64,000 bases of DNA from Sphingobium scionense (GTDB lineage: Bacteria > Pseudomonadota > Alphaproteobacteria > Sphingomonadales > Sphingomonadaceae). The notes beneath the pieces are model-generated. The model was not told the DNA's origin. It made no database searches and saw only the letters and a list, made by a program, of their open reading frames with translations. This document shows positions 1-6,646 of the stretch, piece by piece. The DNA is taken from NCBI RefSeq assembly GCF_014197035.1, contig NZ_JACIEU010000001.1, forward strand, positions 186,001 to 250,000. Reading direction: 5' to 3'. The stretch's first letter is position 1, and each line of letters opens with the position of its first letter. The position numbers and the translations under genes were made by a program.

Positions 1-210
1 GCCAGCTTTACCCAGCGCGTCCAAATGCCCGGACACGACTTCAACCACTCCATCTACCTAAATGAGGTTGCGAAGACTTTTGTCGATGAGTGCGAGCCGC
101 TTCTCGCGTTAATCGAAAAGATCGAGGGCCGGTTCCACGTGAACTCAGAAGAGCTTTGTGATCGCTACTTCGACACTGAAAAGGATTGGGAAGAACTCGG
201 CTTCGTCTAG
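1..210 (+). CDS. hypothetical protein, C-terminal part only (5' end outside window)
   Basis: The reading frame is open from the first base of the window and ends with TAG at 208-210. The visible 69 residues are therefore probably the end of a longer protein, although an internal ATG at 25 could start a 61-residue protein. The sequence is acidic and rich in Glu/Asp, with no signal peptide, membrane segment or motif that I recognise. It lies in the accessory island left of the integrase and just before a transposase remnant. No function can be assigned. Confidence 0.4.
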   Translation, partial: ASFTQRVQMPGHDFNHSIYLNEVAKTFVDECEPLLALIEKIEGRFHVNSEELCDRYFDTEKDWEELGFV

Positions 211-276
211 TCCCAAGGGGCGAAACCTGCCCACTGCGTCAGGTGAATGAGCCTGACTAATACCAGCCTGCATTGA

Positions 277-414
277 TCAGAACTGACGGGCCCATTTGCG
301 GTGGCCGATGGTCATGATGCGCCATGCCTGATCGACCAACCTGTTCCAGGCCTCGCAGCAGTGGTCAACGATGTTGTCGTGGGACGTGAACACCCGATTG
401 GAGAGCCAATTATC
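277..414 (-). pseudogene. IS630-family transposase remnant (C-terminal ~45 residues)
   Basis: Translating the minus strand gives a tail that starts DNWLSNRVF, continues through an HCCEAWNRLVDQ-like segment and an IMTIGHRKWA segment, then stops at 277-279. This is the typical end of IS630-family transposases, which in full length carry a DDE catalytic domain. Upstream of about 414 the similarity stops and no catalytic domain is present, so this is a dead fragment. No intact terminal inverted repeats were found. It marks an old insertion or deletion in the island. Confidence 0.75.
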
Positions 415-735
415 GGTAAGCGCGCATTTCGTAGCACGCTGCTTCGGGAGGCAGTGCGGCGATCATAGTTGACGCTGGACGAAACAGGCCACCGCGGCGA
501 CAGAGGTGGCTTGGAAAATCTTCACACTGAGATAAGTGGATTTTCTGCCTGAGAGCAGCCAGCGCTACCGGCAGCTATCTTGCCTTTGCCTCTCCGAACG
601 CGACATTCGCCTACCGGCCAAAACTGGAAATTCAGAAACGAAGAAATCGGTTCTGAATGCTTACAAAATCCTGCACCGAATTAAGCAGCATGCATATTAC
701 CAAACCGAGCCTCCCAGCCATCAGCCCGTAACTTC
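415..735. other. gene-poor stretch
   Basis: About 320 bases with lower GC than the rest of the window and no convincing gene. An open frame that begins near 536 has no recognisable ribosome site and atypical composition, and it runs antisense through the miniprotein gene at 736-828. It is not accepted as a gene. The stretch probably consists of decayed island DNA next to the transposase remnant. Confidence 0.5.
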
Positions 736-828
736 TTACCGTTGCCCCTTCAAGGCCCGCAACAGGGTCGCGAGGCTGGTCAGCACCGCTGCCACTCCAA
801 GAAGAAACGATCCGTCGATAATCATCAT
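736..828 (-). CDS. 30-residue single-pass membrane miniprotein
   Basis: On the minus strand a strong ribosome site, AAAGGAG, sits seven bases before an ATG ATG start at 828. The frame encodes 30 residues and ends with TAA at 736-738. The peptide has a short N-terminus (MMIIDGS), one hydrophobic stretch of about 17 residues (about 8-24: FLLGVAAVLTSLATLL) and a basic end (RALKGQR). That is the layout of small bitopic inner-membrane proteins, including transporter accessory peptides and type I toxins. It is divergent from the gene at 894. I do not recognise a family. The ribosome site and clean membrane-helix pattern make it likely to be translated. It is far too short for ordinary gene calling. 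Confidence 0.6.
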   Translation of the reverse strand: MMIIDGSFLLGVAAVLTSLATLLRALKGQR

Positions 829-893
829 TGCCGACTCCTTTTCCGCTCTATATGTTCACTATTTGTTTCCATGTAGGAAAGAGGGATTCTGCG

Positions 894-1229
894 ATGTGCG
901 TTCTGATCACCCCGATTTCGGATAGTGTTCGCCTGCGGGTTACCGGCGACGTGGAAACGATGCTGGCAGTGCCTTATGAAAATGACGATCGATTTCTGAT
1001 TGGCCTGAGCGACGGCACATTGCTGATGGGTTGCTACGACAAGGACATGCGCTGCCGTTGGGAAGTCGCTCGCGATGGCGCAGGCTTCGTTCATTTTGAG
1101 GGCAATTCTGCCCGTGTCGAATGGCGCATCGAATGGCTGACTATCGCGGCATTCGACGCTCGCGTAGTGGAGCCAGCCAATCCGCCGGCATTGCCGCTAT
1201 TTCCGGACCTTGATCGCTGGGCGGCATGA
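894..1229 (+). CDS. hypothetical protein (111 aa)
   Basis: Starts at ATG 894, preceded by a purine-rich AGGAAAGAGGGA ribosome site six or so bases upstream; an alternative start at 828 lacks one. The 111-residue product has no signal peptide or membrane helix. The middle (LIGLSDGTLLMGCYD, then CRWEVARDGAG) alternates hydrophobic and polar residues as in small beta-rich domains. It lies between the miniprotein and the converging toxin-antitoxin-exonuclease operon inside the island. No family recognised; function unknown. Confidence 0.65.
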   Translation: MCVLITPISDSVRLRVTGDVETMLAVPYENDDRFLIGLSDGTLLMGCYDKDMRCRWEVARDGAGFVHFEGNSARVEWRIEWLTIAAFDARVVEPANPPALPLFPDLDRWAA

Positions 1230-1307
1230 GGCCGGCGAGCGCTCCGCGCCAGAATGCGAGGTCAGGAACAGCCGCCGTCAATCGCATGCCGGCGATCCAA
1301 CTACGGA

Positions 1308-2183
1308 TTACCGATGCCGCTCGCAGGCCGTAACGGGTATGAACGCAGGTTCGCCATATCCTCCGTAAACGTCACTGAGCAGCCAGGTGCGCTCGGCGCC
1401 TGCATCCCCTTGACTGATGCTCTTCCACCAGAAGCGCAAGGCGGCATCCCAGCGATACCCCCTCGCTTTCAGACGATCCTTGGCATCGAACGGCGCATCG
1501 ACGGCATTAACGCGCCAGGTTGGCTGATCCGAACAGGCGATCAGTTTTGCAAGGATTGTCTCGCCGTCCGGCAATCCGTGTGAAAGCAGATAGAGAAGAG
1601 CAAGGATGTCGTTTTCGGCCCGGTGCCCCTCGTAGAACCACCCACATTGCGAAACGAGATGCGCAAGCGCGCGCCCTTCGAAACCCAGCTCGAGCCAGTC
1701 GAGCTCGGCCATGGAACAAGCCCATGGCTTGCCGGCAATGGCTGGCAGACGACGATCGACAAACGGCCGGTCGAATGCGGCATTATGGGCAACGATGATG
1801 TCAGCGGAGGCGAGTATGTCCACGGCCGCAGCATCGTCGATTGCTTGGCCTGCAACGTCTTCCTCCGTCAGGCCGGTGAGCATCGTGATCCTGGGGTCCA
1901 GCGGCATGGCCGGATCCTCACGCCAGACGCGGGGCACACCGACCTGAATGATGCGCCCTTGTGCGTCGAACCGGAAGCGCTGGACAGCCAGCTCGATGAT
2001 GCGATCCGCATCGTGGTTCAGCCCGGTCGTCTCAACGTCGATCGCGACGCCAATCCGGCTCGGGACGAGTGGGGCCGCCTCGTGAAAGGCAGTGACCGGC
2101 AAAAGGCGTCGCTGGATGCGGAAGTCAGGATGTGCGCTCAACAATTCGGCCGCATGCGCATGGCGATCATGGACGGCGCTCAT
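1308..2183 (-). CDS. DnaQ-like DEDDh 3'-5' exonuclease with C-terminal DUF5710-like tail
   Basis: The 291-residue product carries the three exonuclease motifs of the DnaQ/DEDDh superfamily: D49 and E51 in AIDVETTGL, D138 in HNAAFD, and H187/D192 in HRAEND. Enzymes of this fold remove nucleotides from DNA or RNA 3' ends using two metal ions. Residues about 229-256 (PFDAKDRLKARGYRWDA, then FWW) resemble the short DUF5710 motif found at the ends of many mobile-element proteins. ATG at 2183 is chosen because it overlaps the RES stop codon as ATGA; a longer start at 2321 would run deep into that gene. It is therefore the third gene of the antitoxin-toxin operon. A stand-alone proofreading role is possible, but the coupling suggests a linked function (inference). 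Confidence 0.8.
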   Translation of the reverse strand: MSAVHDRHAHAAELLSAHPDFRIQRRLLPVTAFHEAAPLVPSRIGVAIDVETTGLNHDADRIIELAVQRFRFDAQGRIIQVGVPRVWREDPAMPLDPRITMLTGLTEEDVAGQAIDDAAAVDILASADIIVAHNAAFDRPFVDRRLPAIAGKPWACSMAELDWLELGFEGRALAHLVSQCGWFYEGHRAENDILALLYLLSHGLPDGETILAKLIACSDQPTWRVNAVDAPFDAKDRLKARGYRWDAALRFWWKSISQGDAGAERTWLLSDVYGGYGEPAFIPVTACERHR

Positions 2184-2902
2184 GCTGCCTCGACGACCCT
2201 GAAGACGGCACCGCTTCCCGCGTCGCGCACGAGATCGACCCGCTTTCCATCCCAGTGATAATCCAGATGCCGCCCCTGAACAGGACCGGACGCGCAATCC
2301 GGGTAGAAGAGAGCGACGCATTCCCCACCAGTCTGCCGAACGCTTGGATAGGCAATGCCGTTCGACCCGCCGGTCCGCAGGCGCGCCGCAAGTTGCTGCG
2401 CCGCTCGATAACTATCCGCGTCAAGGCAGGCTCGGAATTCATTTCTGTCGTCACGAAGGTCATGAAGCTCGGCATCGACCTTCATCACTATCTCGCGGAA
2501 CTGAGACGTCCAGCCCGGAGGCTCACTGGTTCTCGCCATGAAGGCCGCATGGTGGTGGATCGTCTCGAAAAGCGCCGTTTCATAATTGCGTGCCACGTAT
2601 AGGACGCCAAATTCTCCGCCCGAGAAACGGCTCGGCCGATCGATGCTGACGTGCGTGAACGATGCCATCAGATATGAGGAGCCGACGCCTCCAACCCGGC
2701 GCCCCGACGGCACTAGATCGATGTTGCCGACGGATGCCATGATGCGCGGGTTCGTCTTCTGCTCCGCCGAAAGCAGAAGGGGCCAGTCGGCGGGGTCCGC
2801 AATATCCTCGAACAGGTCGATGGGAGGATAGATGCTGCGGATGATCCTGACCGCCCCCTCCCATTCGACCTTGCTGACCGGCGGTTCGTCTGGCGTCGTC
2901 AC
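2180..2902 (-). CDS. RES-domain toxin (ParT/MbcT-like)
   Basis: 240 residues with the RES fold signature: an early Arg (R19 or R22), Glu113 in VLYVARNYETALFE and Ser187 in GIAYPSVRQ. RES proteins act on NAD. Known members either phosphorolyse or hydrolyse NAD+ (MbcT, Xre-RES systems) or ADP-ribosylate phosphoribosyl-pyrophosphate synthetase (ParT, described from a Sphingobium). Which chemistry applies here cannot be read from sequence. The start is GTG at 2902, overlapping the antitoxin stop as GTGA, so translation is coupled and antitoxin is made first. Its own stop overlaps the exonuclease ATG. Length is typical for RES toxins, and there is no sign of disruption. Confidence 0.88.
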   Translation of the reverse strand: MTTPDEPPVSKVEWEGAVRIIRSIYPPIDLFEDIADPADWPLLLSAEQKTNPRIMASVGNIDLVPSGRRVGGVGSSYLMASFTHVSIDRPSRFSGGEFGVLYVARNYETALFETIHHHAAFMARTSEPPGWTSQFREIVMKVDAELHDLRDDRNEFRACLDADSYRAAQQLAARLRTGGSNGIAYPSVRQTGGECVALFYPDCASGPVQGRHLDYHWDGKRVDLVRDAGSGAVFRVVEAA

Positions 2903-3312
2903 CAGCCACCACGCTCCGCGTCGAGATAGCGCCGGACCCGCATGATGTCGGTCAGTTCTCCCCCGATCATCACCTGCAAGGCGCTGGCGCCGCCAAAAGC
3001 GGCATTGGGGGCCTTGATCCAGTCATATCCGCGCTGCGGCTCCTGAAAAATGATCCGCAAAGCCTTGTGGATGCCCATCAGGTTGGAAAGCCGGGCCAGC
3101 CCGTCGCGCGAGATACGTCCCGGCCCCTCTGCCTTCCACCTGCGGTAAGTCCGCACCGGCATGTCGGTCAGCACAGCAGCCTGCTCATCCGTGACCCCCC
3201 ATCGCGCAAAAAGGTTGAGCGCCGCACGGAACAGCGCACCACCTTCTTCCTGCGAAATCGGCTCTGGCCGGAAAGGGGCCGGAACAGTGTCAATCGGCTG
3301 CAACATCGCCAT
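2899..3312 (-). CDS. Xre/MbcA/ParS-type antitoxin (DUF2384)
   Basis: 137 residues. The N-terminal half has a helix-turn-helix-like region (LFARWGVTDEQAAVLTDM, then RTYRRWK). The C-terminal half matches the ParS/MbcA toxin-binding domain (DUF2384): GLARLSNLMGIHKALRIIF, a WIKAPNAAFGG turn and a final helix ending RRYLDAERGGW. These antitoxins block the RES active site and repress their own promoter. ATG at 3312 is preferred because a GGAGG lies five bases before it; an ATG at 3324 lies upstream of that ribosome site. It is the first gene of the overlapping antitoxin-RES-exonuclease operon. Two near-identical sequence repeats upstream could be its operator. Confidence 0.87.
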   Translation of the reverse strand: MAMLQPIDTVPAPFRPEPISQEEGGALFRAALNLFARWGVTDEQAAVLTDMPVRTYRRWKAEGPGRISRDGLARLSNLMGIHKALRIIFQEPQRGYDWIKAPNAAFGGASALQVMIGGELTDIMRVRRYLDAERGGW

Positions 3313-3320
3313 ACCTACCT

Positions 3321-3359
3321 CCATCTGGCATGACGTAATTCATATAATGCCATTTGGCA
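3321..3359 (-). promoter_or_regulatory. candidate antitoxin operator: two CCATYTGGCA repeats
   Basis: CCATCTGGCA at 3321-3330 and CCATTTGGCA at 3350-3359 are direct repeats 29 bases apart, close to three helical turns. The upstream copy extends to a perfect TGCCA-TT-TGGCA palindrome at 3348-3359. The downstream copy overlaps the antitoxin ribosome site. Paired sites at this position fit autorepression by the antitoxin or toxin-antitoxin complex, as is known for ParS/MbcA families. No strong sigma-70 promoter could be picked out between them. Confidence 0.5.
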
Positions 3360-3388
3360 ATATTCAGGCAGTCAGGAGTCAATAAGTG

Positions 3389-4603
3389 TCAGGTGCCAAA
3401 CATGGGGTGGATCACCTCCGCGCCATCCCGCAACCGACAGAGATAATTCGACCACCACTGCGCCATGCGAACCCGCTCGTCCCAATGCGCCCCGCGATGA
3501 TAAGCAGCCCGGACGCTGTCACGCTCGCGATGCGCCAACGACCGTTCGATTGCATCGGGATGCCAGAGCCCACTTTCATTCAGAAGCGTACTCGCAGTGG
3601 ATCGGAATCCATGCGAGGTCATCTCGCTGCTCGTGAAGCCCATGCGTCGGATGGCGATGTTCAGCGTATTTTCGCAGATGGGCTTGAGCCAACTACTGTT
3701 GGCAGGAAACAGATAGTCACCCCGGTTTCCCAGAGCCCGGAGATCCTGCAGCAAATTGAGCGATTGCTTCGACAAGGGAAAGACATGAGGCTTGCGCATC
3801 TTCGTGCGCTCGGCAGGCACGCGCCAAATCGCCGCCTCGAAATCAATCTCGTCCCACTTTGCCTTCCGCAGTTCGCCTGGACGGAGATAGACATGCGGGG
3901 CCAACTGCAGAGCAAAGCGCGTTTCAATCCTGCCGCCATAGCCATCGATCGCACGCAGCAGTTCGCCAACCTTCTCCGGCTTCAGGATGGCGGCATGATG
4001 CTTTACTTTCGGGCTGACCAGCGCACCGCGCAGAATGTCGGCCGGGTTGTGCTGCGCCCGTAAGGTTGCCACCGCATAACGGAATACGCGGCCGGAGAAT
4101 GCACGGGCGCGGGTGGCAGATTCATAATGCTCTTTTTGCTCGAACCGCTTGAGCGCCCTGAGCAACTCATGGGCCGTGATGTCCTTGATGGGCCGATTGC
4201 CGATCTTGGGGTCCAGCACGTCGCGAAACCACCGCATCTTCTTGAGCGTGGCGGGAGCCTTGCCCTCGATCTCCATCTTCGCGATGAATTCGTCCGCCAC
4301 GACCCGGAAGGTCGTGCGGGCCGCAGCCTCGGCCTTCAGCCTCTCCTGCTTCCTGTGGGCAACAGGGTCGACGCCCTGCTCAAGATATTCCCGGGCTTCG
4401 TCGCGCTTCTCGCGCGCCTCTCTCAGGCTCATGTCGGGATAGCGCCCCAGCGCCATCTTCTTCTCGATGCCGTGAAAGCGGAACTTCACCCGCCATAGCA
4501 GCGAGCCATTGGGGTTGACCAGGAGATAGAGCCCGGCGCCGTCGGCGACCTTATAGGCTTTTTCTCTGGGCTTCAGGGTCTTGATCTGAACTGCAGTCAG
4601 CAT
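3389..4603 (-). CDS. P4-type tyrosine recombinase integrase (N-terminal DUF4102)
   Basis: 404 residues, the usual length for P4-like island integrases. The N-terminus (LTAVQIKTLKPREKAYKVAD, then GLYLLV) is the DUF4102 arm-binding domain, followed by a SAM-like core-binding domain at about 100-190. The catalytic domain shows R241 (LRPGELR), K268, H331/R334 (HGFRSTAS), H358 (LAHRERD) and the nucleophile Y368 (AAYHRG), so it looks intact. ATG at 4603 is chosen because the conserved domain starts there and GAGG lies eight bases upstream. It sits 165 bases from the 3' end of a tRNA-Thr gene and reads away from it, the standard arrangement for elements inserted in tRNA 3' ends. It would excise and insert the island to its left. 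Confidence 0.93.
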   Translation of the reverse strand: MLTAVQIKTLKPREKAYKVADGAGLYLLVNPNGSLLWRVKFRFHGIEKKMALGRYPDMSLREAREKRDEAREYLEQGVDPVAHRKQERLKAEAAARTTFRVVADEFIAKMEIEGKAPATLKKMRWFRDVLDPKIGNRPIKDITAHELLRALKRFEQKEHYESATRARAFSGRVFRYAVATLRAQHNPADILRGALVSPKVKHHAAILKPEKVGELLRAIDGYGGRIETRFALQLAPHVYLRPGELRKAKWDEIDFEAAIWRVPAERTKMRKPHVFPLSKQSLNLLQDLRALGNRGDYLFPANSSWLKPICENTLNIAIRRMGFTSSEMTSHGFRSTASTLLNESGLWHPDAIERSLAHRERDSVRAAYHRGAHWDERVRMAQWWSNYLCRLRDGAEVIHPMFGT

Positions 4604-4768
4604 CTGGGGGCCTCGACTCAAGCATGTCATTTAGGCCCCCGGATTTGGGGCCCCCAAATCACCTGGATACAGGTGGACGCGTGGGGGCTTCACCGGAAAG
4701 CCGATGCTCAAGCATAGCAAATTTTTGGCTGATTTTCGAGGGTTTAGGCCCCTTTCGAGGGGCGTTCC
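4604..4768. other. attL-side region between integrase and tRNA-Thr
   Basis: 165 non-coding bases between the integrase start and the tRNA 3' end. CTCAAGCAT occurs twice in direct orientation (4617-4625 and 4707-4715), and there are GC-rich inverted segments around 4632-4660 (GGCCCCC/GGGGGCC). Such repeats are candidate integrase arm sites and promoter elements. The core attachment sequence would be the tRNA 3' end itself, beginning at 4769. No second copy of the tRNA end was found in 1-4600, so the partner site lies outside the window. Confidence 0.4.
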
Positions 4769-4844
4769 TGGTGCCGCTTACGTGACTCGAACACGTGACC
4801 CTCGCATTACGAATGCGATGCTCTACCAACTGAGCTAAAGCGGC
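4769..4844 (-). tRNA. tRNA-Thr (anticodon CGU)
   Basis: A complete 76-base cloverleaf on the minus strand. The acceptor stem GCCGCTT pairs with AAGCGGC, followed by discriminator A and an encoded CCA. The D arm contains GCTCAGTTGGTAGAGC. The anticodon stem TCGCA/TGCGA encloses the loop TTCGTAA, giving anticodon CGU, which reads the threonine codon ACG. The T arm contains GTTCGAGTC. It is the probable integration target of the neighbouring island; the gene is intact after integration, as usual. Confidence 0.96.
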
Positions 4845-5048
4845 ACTGGCGCGGGCAGATAACAGCGGTCGGGCAATTGGACAAGCGCCCAAATGCACTT
4901 TCTTGCCGCCGTCCGCGCCCTTACCGCACAATCGGCTGACGACGCCCGCCATCCGTCGGCTTTTGCGCGCGAATTTACGGCATGTTTACCATCCCCATGG
5001 CACTGTCGCGCCCAAAGTCGCTTATTCTCTGTTCCAAGGACCGACCGG

Positions 5049-6320
5049 ATGGACATTCTGCGGGGGCATGACGTCGCCAACGATCAGGACGATTTCGAAT
5101 ATCCAAGCGACGCCGCGATCGATCGGCCGCTCAGCGTGGGCTATGAGGAACGGCGCATGCAGGTGCGCGCCTATAATTATTGGGCGTCGCTGCTGGGCGA
5201 CCGCGCCCTGCCCTCGATCGAGGATCTCTCGCCCGATCAACTGGACGATTTCGGCCCCTATAGCGTGCTGCTCGACTTCTCTGCGGGGATCGAGAATCCC
5301 GCCGTCGTCTATCTCGGCACGGCACTGCGCGAGGAATGCGAGATAGAGGGACCGATCGGCCATATCGCCGATGTGCCCGCACGGTCGCTGCTGTCGCGCC
5401 TGACCGATCATTATCTGCAGATCATCGCCAATGCCGCCCCGATCGGATTCGAGGCTGAGTTCATCAACCAGCGCGGGCGCGAGATTCTCTATCGCGGCAT
5501 ACTGATGCCCTTTTCCGCACAGGCCGATTCGATCGATTTCGTCTTTGGCGTGATCAACTGGAAGGAAATGGCCAGCCACGCCCTGTCGGTCGCGATCGAG
5601 CGCGAGGTCGACACCAATTTGCTGCACAATCCCCCGGCGCGCAGCGATGCGCCGATCTGGGCCGATGGTCCGGGCGCGGACGAGGATGATGTGCTGGACC
5701 TGGCCGGCATGGAAATGCCGACCGAGGATGCGCCACTGGCCGACTGGCTGGCGCTCGCCCGCGAGGGCGCGGAAAAGGCCCGCACCAGCGAGGCGCGCAG
5801 CCATGCCGCCCTCTATCGCGCGATCGGCCTCGCTTATGATTTCGCGCTGGTGACCCGCCGATCGGCCGAGGAATATGCCGAACTGCTGGAAGATTACGGC
5901 ATCAAGGCGCAGGCGCGCAGCCCGATGACCGCCGTCATCAAGCTGGTCTTCGGCGCCACCTATGACAAGACGCGCATCACCGAATATGCCACCGCGCTGG
6001 ACCATGCCGCTACCGCCGTCCTGCCCGTCGGCAGCTTCGCCGCCTATCTGGCCGGCTATGATGGCGGGCTGAAAGCCCTCGTCCGCGACGAGCGCGCCGC
6101 CCGCCGGGCGGACATGCCCGCCCGCCCCGACAAGCGCCAGACCGCCCGCGACACGATGAAATGCGCAACCGCGCTCGATCCGCTGGCCGTCGCCACCGAC
6201 AATGACGGCCTGGCCGTCGTCGTCGCCCGGCGCGAGGCGGACGGCACGCTGGCGATCGTCGCCACGCTGCCGGAAGGATCGGACCTGGGCCAGCGCGTGA
6301 TCCTGGCCGCCGCCGACTGA
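5049..6320 (+). CDS. PAS_5-domain protein (423 aa)
   Basis: The N-terminal ~170 residues match the alphaproteobacterial PAS_5 type of sensory domain (YWASLLGDRALPSIEDLSP, then FGPYSVLLDF and VVYLGTALREEC). The rest is Ala/Asp-rich, with several helices and no recognisable output domain, kinase or cyclase motif. It has no signal peptide or membrane helix, so it is probably cytoplasmic. ATG at 5049 is preferred: AAGGA lies nine bases upstream, and an earlier in-frame ATG at 4893 has no ribosome site and reaches back to within 50 bases of the tRNA. It precedes the glutamate dehydrogenase gene by 326 bases. Ligand and partners are unknown; such proteins often sense small molecules or localise to the pole. 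Confidence 0.75.
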   Translation: MDILRGHDVANDQDDFEYPSDAAIDRPLSVGYEERRMQVRAYNYWASLLGDRALPSIEDLSPDQLDDFGPYSVLLDFSAGIENPAVVYLGTALREECEIEGPIGHIADVPARSLLSRLTDHYLQIIANAAPIGFEAEFINQRGREILYRGILMPFSAQADSIDFVFGVINWKEMASHALSVAIEREVDTNLLHNPPARSDAPIWADGPGADEDDVLDLAGMEMPTEDAPLADWLALAREGAEKARTSEARSHAALYRAIGLAYDFALVTRRSAEEYAELLEDYGIKAQARSPMTAVIKLVFGATYDKTRITEYATALDHAATAVLPVGSFAAYLAGYDGGLKALVRDERAARRADMPARPDKRQTARDTMKCATALDPLAVATDNDGLAVVVARREADGTLAIVATLPEGSDLGQRVILAAAD

Positions 6321-6646
6321 GAGCTTGTATCGGCGCAGACACCCGGCCATGCCGCAAACACGCCATCTTGGCGTGACATCCCTGCTTTCCAAGTGCATAG
6401 GGGCATTCCCGCCTCCGGACATGTCCCGGTCCGGGCTAGTCAGTCGCCAGTAACGGGCGGCCCGACCATGTTGCGCTGCATCATAATATTTCACGCGCGC
6501 GAAATTTTATTTCGACCAATACTTGAGACGATCCGGTGAGAGAGGCATATAGAGGCCCCTAGGACAAGGAGTCGTCTGGCGGTGTTCCGACGCCTCCTCC
6601 GTTTCGGCAACGGCGGGACATTTCCCCGCGGCTAAGAGGTAGGCGA
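6321..6646 (+). promoter_or_regulatory. long 5' region of glutamate dehydrogenase with two hairpins
   Basis: 326 bases without a gene. Close to the start codon lie an imperfect hairpin (GGAGTCGTC pairing with GACGCCTCC, about 6568-6600) and a second one (GCGGG with CCCGC, about 6613-6632), followed by the AGAGG ribosome site. An AT-rich tract near 6480-6530 is the best place for a promoter. Hairpins so near the start could affect translation, but nothing matches a riboswitch class I know. Confidence 0.35.

Noticed and set aside
536..925. A 129-residue plus-strand frame in the gene-poor part of the island
   Set aside because: It has no ribosome site, an odd composition and no family, and it overlaps both the miniprotein gene and the better-supported gene at 894.
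4659..4952. A minus-strand frame running through the tRNA-Thr gene
   Set aside because: It covers a complete tRNA and has no protein features.
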